Shown here: in pieces, positions 62,135 to 64,000 of the stretch | Layout: each line of letters begins with the position of its first letter | Numbering within the stretch: position 1 is the stretch's first letter | DNA from: Sugiyamaella lignohabitans | Lineage: Eukaryota > Ascomycota > Dipodascomycetes > Dipodascales > Trichomonascaceae | Assembly (NCBI RefSeq): GCF_001640025.1 | Contig: NC_031673.1 | Span: 310,001 to 374,000 of the forward strand | Reading direction: 5' to 3' | DNA length: 64,000 nt | Notes under the pieces: generated by a model | The model's input: only the letters and a program-made list of their open reading frames with translations | Database searches by the model: none | What the model was told of the DNA's origin: nothing | Program-made: the position numbers and the translations under genes

Positions 62135-62984
62135 AAAAGGTCGGGATCTTGTGGTCCACGGAAAGTGGCAAATATGCTAAGTTTTGTGTGGCGAGTGGCA
62201 CATGAGAGAGCCTGTCACGGGATTGAGCTTCGTTTGGGTCGTGGCCACAGCTGACTTGTGCTCCAGCCCCATAGCATTCCAGATTGCGTTTGGTTTATGG
62301 GATGAACTATTCTGATTAATATATCCGCTGATGGGTTTAACTGGTATTTCCAGCCAACGTCGGCTAATCAACGGTTTTTACTCGAAGAATTCAAGTGTTC
62401 AGACTTGAAATGTGCAGAGTGGATGGCATATGTAGAAGTTACTGATGTGTAAGAAAATTCACGGTTTCCTGAGAAACGCAGACCTGGATTAGTAATATTG
62501 CAAATGAGTTGAAATGAACTGGCTCGTATCAGTAAGTGGATACAGTAGGCTCACAGGGTCGCAAGTGAATTTATTAGAAACAGCATCTCTAATATTTTCT
62601 CACGGTAAAGGGCTGCACAGAGCGGTCTAGATTTGGAATAAGCACCTTGACAGTTAGAACTTTATAAAATATGAAACAGAAATCATTTTAGGCTGTGTTG
62701 GATAACTGAGGAGTCTCGGATAAATATGCAGTATCTAAGTGCTAGTCAGATATGGTCCTCGGTAATTGAGGCTAACTCTAATTTCACGAAGATGCCTCTG
62801 TTTCATATTCATGAGCAAAGTCTCAAAAATATCACGAACTTGGGCCCAGGAAAAATATAAATTGGGTCAAAAATGTCTTGTCAGGGGTCTTCTTTCTTTC
62901 TTATCATATTCAACATCGATCTGATTCTCATTCGTTTTACAACATCTTTCCAACTACAAATCACTCTTTTTTACCAATCTAAAA
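62135..62984. other. Upstream region of the secreted-protein gene
   Basis: No gene seen. AATATAAATT at 62854-62863, about 125 bp before the ATG, is a plausible TATA box; a pyrimidine-rich stretch follows (TTCTTTCTTTCTTATC), as in strongly expressed yeast genes. Confidence 0.55.
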
Positions 62985-63971
62985 ATGGTCGCTTCTAAGT
63001 TTATCATCTCTGTTTTCCTTGCTCTTGGCGCTGCCAATGCTGCTGCTTCTGAAGGCACTATTGCTGCTCGTCAATTCGCTCTTTTGGACGGTGTTCAAAG
63101 TGGTGTCACCAACTACCGTCAAACTGTCGATACTCTTATCAGACAGCTTGAGTCTGGTAATGGTCATGCAGCTGCTGACTCCATTGCTGCTGCTATCACT
63201 GGTCTCGATTCGCAAATCGATAATGCCATTGGAACTGTATCTGATGCTTTGGCTCCTTTCACTCTTGGCGTTTCCAAGGCTATTGGCAATGTCTTGCTTG
63301 GACCTTTCGTCCAATCCGTCACCAACGGTGCTGAGGTTGTTCTTTCCAACATCATCGGTGGTGCCGTCGATGGTATCTCTGCTCCTATTGTTGCCAGCTT
63401 GACTGGAAATATCAACAACTTGGTTCAACAGGGTCAACACTACAACATTGACACCTCGAAGTTGGCTGATCTCAACTCTCAGCTTCAAGAGCACCTTCCT
63501 CAAATGCAGCAAAGAAGCCTTGTCACTCGTCAAAACGCTTTGCTTGATGGTGTTGAGAGCGGTGTTACTAACTACCGTCAAACTGTCGACACTCTTACCA
63601 GACAGCTTGAATCTGGTAATGGTCACGCAGCTGCTGACTCCATTGCTGCTGCTATCACTGGTCTCGATTCGCAAATCGATAATGCCATTGGAACTGTATC
63701 TGATGCTTTGGCTCCTTTCACTCTTGGCGTTTCCAAGGCTATTGGCAATGTCTTGCTTGGACCATTTGTTCAATCAGTCACCAACGGTGCTGAGGTTCTC
63801 CTCTCCAACCTTGTTGGTGGTGCCATTGATGGTGTCTCTGCTCCCATCGTCGCCAGCTTGACTGGTAACATCAACAACTTGGTCCAGCAGGGTCAACATT
63901 ACAATATCGACACCTCCAAGCTCGCCAACCTCAACACCGAGCTCCAAAACCACTTGCCTGCTATGAACTGA
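62985..63971 (+). CDS. Secreted protein with two near-identical tandem domains
   Basis: 328 residues. Signal peptide at about 1-20 (MVASKFIISVFLALGAANAA). Two copies of a domain of about 153 residues follow, each after an Arg-Gln site (IAAR-QFALLDG and LVTR-QNALLDG) that could be a protease cleavage point. Each copy has an N-terminal YRQTVDTL block, an Ala/Ile-rich helix (HAAADSIAAAITGLDSQID), a hydrophobic middle, and a C-terminal LTGNINNLVQQGQHYNIDTSKL block. No Cys, no membrane anchor and no clear GPI signal. The helical, Ala/Ser-rich, Cys-free make-up recalls fungal hydrophobic-surface-binding or cell-wall mannoproteins, but I cannot assign a family. Confidence 0.85.
   Translation: MVASKFIISVFLALGAANAAASEGTIAARQFALLDGVQSGVTNYRQTVDTLIRQLESGNGHAAADSIAAAITGLDSQIDNAIGTVSDALAPFTLGVSKAIGNVLLGPFVQSVTNGAEVVLSNIIGGAVDGISAPIVASLTGNINNLVQQGQHYNIDTSKLADLNSQLQEHLPQMQQRSLVTRQNALLDGVESGVTNYRQTVDTLTRQLESGNGHAAADSIAAAITGLDSQIDNAIGTVSDALAPFTLGVSKAIGNVLLGPFVQSVTNGAEVLLSNLVGGAIDGVSAPIVASLTGNINNLVQQGQHYNIDTSKLANLNTELQNHLPAMN
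63082..63968 (+). repeat. 459-bp direct repeat inside the secreted-protein gene
   Basis: The second unit starts about 459 bp (153 codons) after the first. Segments 63171-63303 and 63630-63762 are identical at all positions I compared, including silent sites, while flanks differ at many third positions. Confidence 0.93.
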
Positions 63972-64000
63972 ACTGTCTGGCTGATTAGCGACTTCTTATA

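Noticed and set aside
893..62254. Many ORFs containing LRRLGLRPRP, ASGGWGSAPDP, GSGAEPQPPEA or GVWGGAPAAGG
   Set aside because: These are the GCP repeat read in different frames and strands. They occur at every copy and join unrelated sequence, so they are not a protein family.
62979..63773. 264-codon minus-strand ORF with an internal repeat
   Set aside because: It is the antisense shadow of the duplicated secreted-protein gene, which has the signal peptide and upstream promoter.

Overview
This is a piece of a nuclear chromosome from an ascomycete budding yeast. About 26 protein-coding genes have clear fungal orthologues. Spliceosomal introns are common: GTAAGT-type 5' sites, a CTAAC branch point, and AG only about 3-15 nt further on. 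That short branch-to-AG spacing is typical of early-branching Saccharomycotina (Dipodascales / Trichomonascaceae, Yarrowia relatives), but Yarrowia prefers GTGAGT. A CTG codon encodes the conserved Leu of the FLWVTGR motif of Ime4, which argues for the standard code rather than a CUG-Ser or CUG-Ala clade. Ime4 and CFIm25 are both present. I cannot name the species.

Layout: 0-5 kb, a possibly frameshifted small ORF, MCR1 (-) and NNR2 (+). 5-11.5 kb, ELA1 (-), CBF1 (-), tRNA-Asp and BRN1 (-). 11.9-18.3 kb, IME4 (+), CUL3 (+) and an unknown gene (-). 18.3-25.3 kb, RPS17 (-), ADA2 (+) and CFIm25 (-). 26.5-33.3 kb, an unknown type I membrane protein (+), UTP6 (-), a DHA2 transporter (+) and an Mpv17-family protein (+). 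33.6-46.4 kb, SCH9 (-) and a Gin4/Hsl1-type kinase (+), separated by about 6.5 kb without convincing genes. 46.9-57.7 kb, NAM9 (+), SRV2 (-), ARP5 (+), tRNA-Leu, NOP2 (-) and TRM6 (+). 57.9-64 kb, MTQ1 (-), MCY1 (+), a PP2A catalytic subunit (-) and a secreted protein with a duplicated domain (+). Most genes are housekeeping: translation and rRNA/tRNA modification (RPS17, NAM9, NOP2, TRM6, UTP6, MTQ1), chromatin and chromosomes (ADA2, ARP5, BRN1, CBF1), ubiquitin ligases (CUL3, ELA1) and TOR/cAMP/morphogenesis signalling (SCH9, SRV2, Gin4-like, PP2A).

The standout feature is a dispersed GC-rich palindromic repeat, called GCP here, with about 40 copies in 64 kb. A full copy is about 137 bp and is an inverted repeat. 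Each arm starts GCCTCCGGCGG and carries a stem-loop (CTGGGGC-TCC-GCCCCAG) followed by a second one (CTCCTGC-TTC-GCAGGAG, GCTCGC-TTC-GCGAGC or a CTCGAG-containing form). Half copies of 50-65 bp are as common as full ones. GCPs are never in a recognised coding exon. One lies between the stop codons of every convergent gene pair in the window, and they sit in every intron longer than about 103 nt. Arm hairpins vary with stem pairing kept. This is the best candidate here for an undescribed element, either a mobile palindrome or a functional 3'-end / intron structure.

Gene spans with introns give the whole coding span; exon coordinates are in the evidence.
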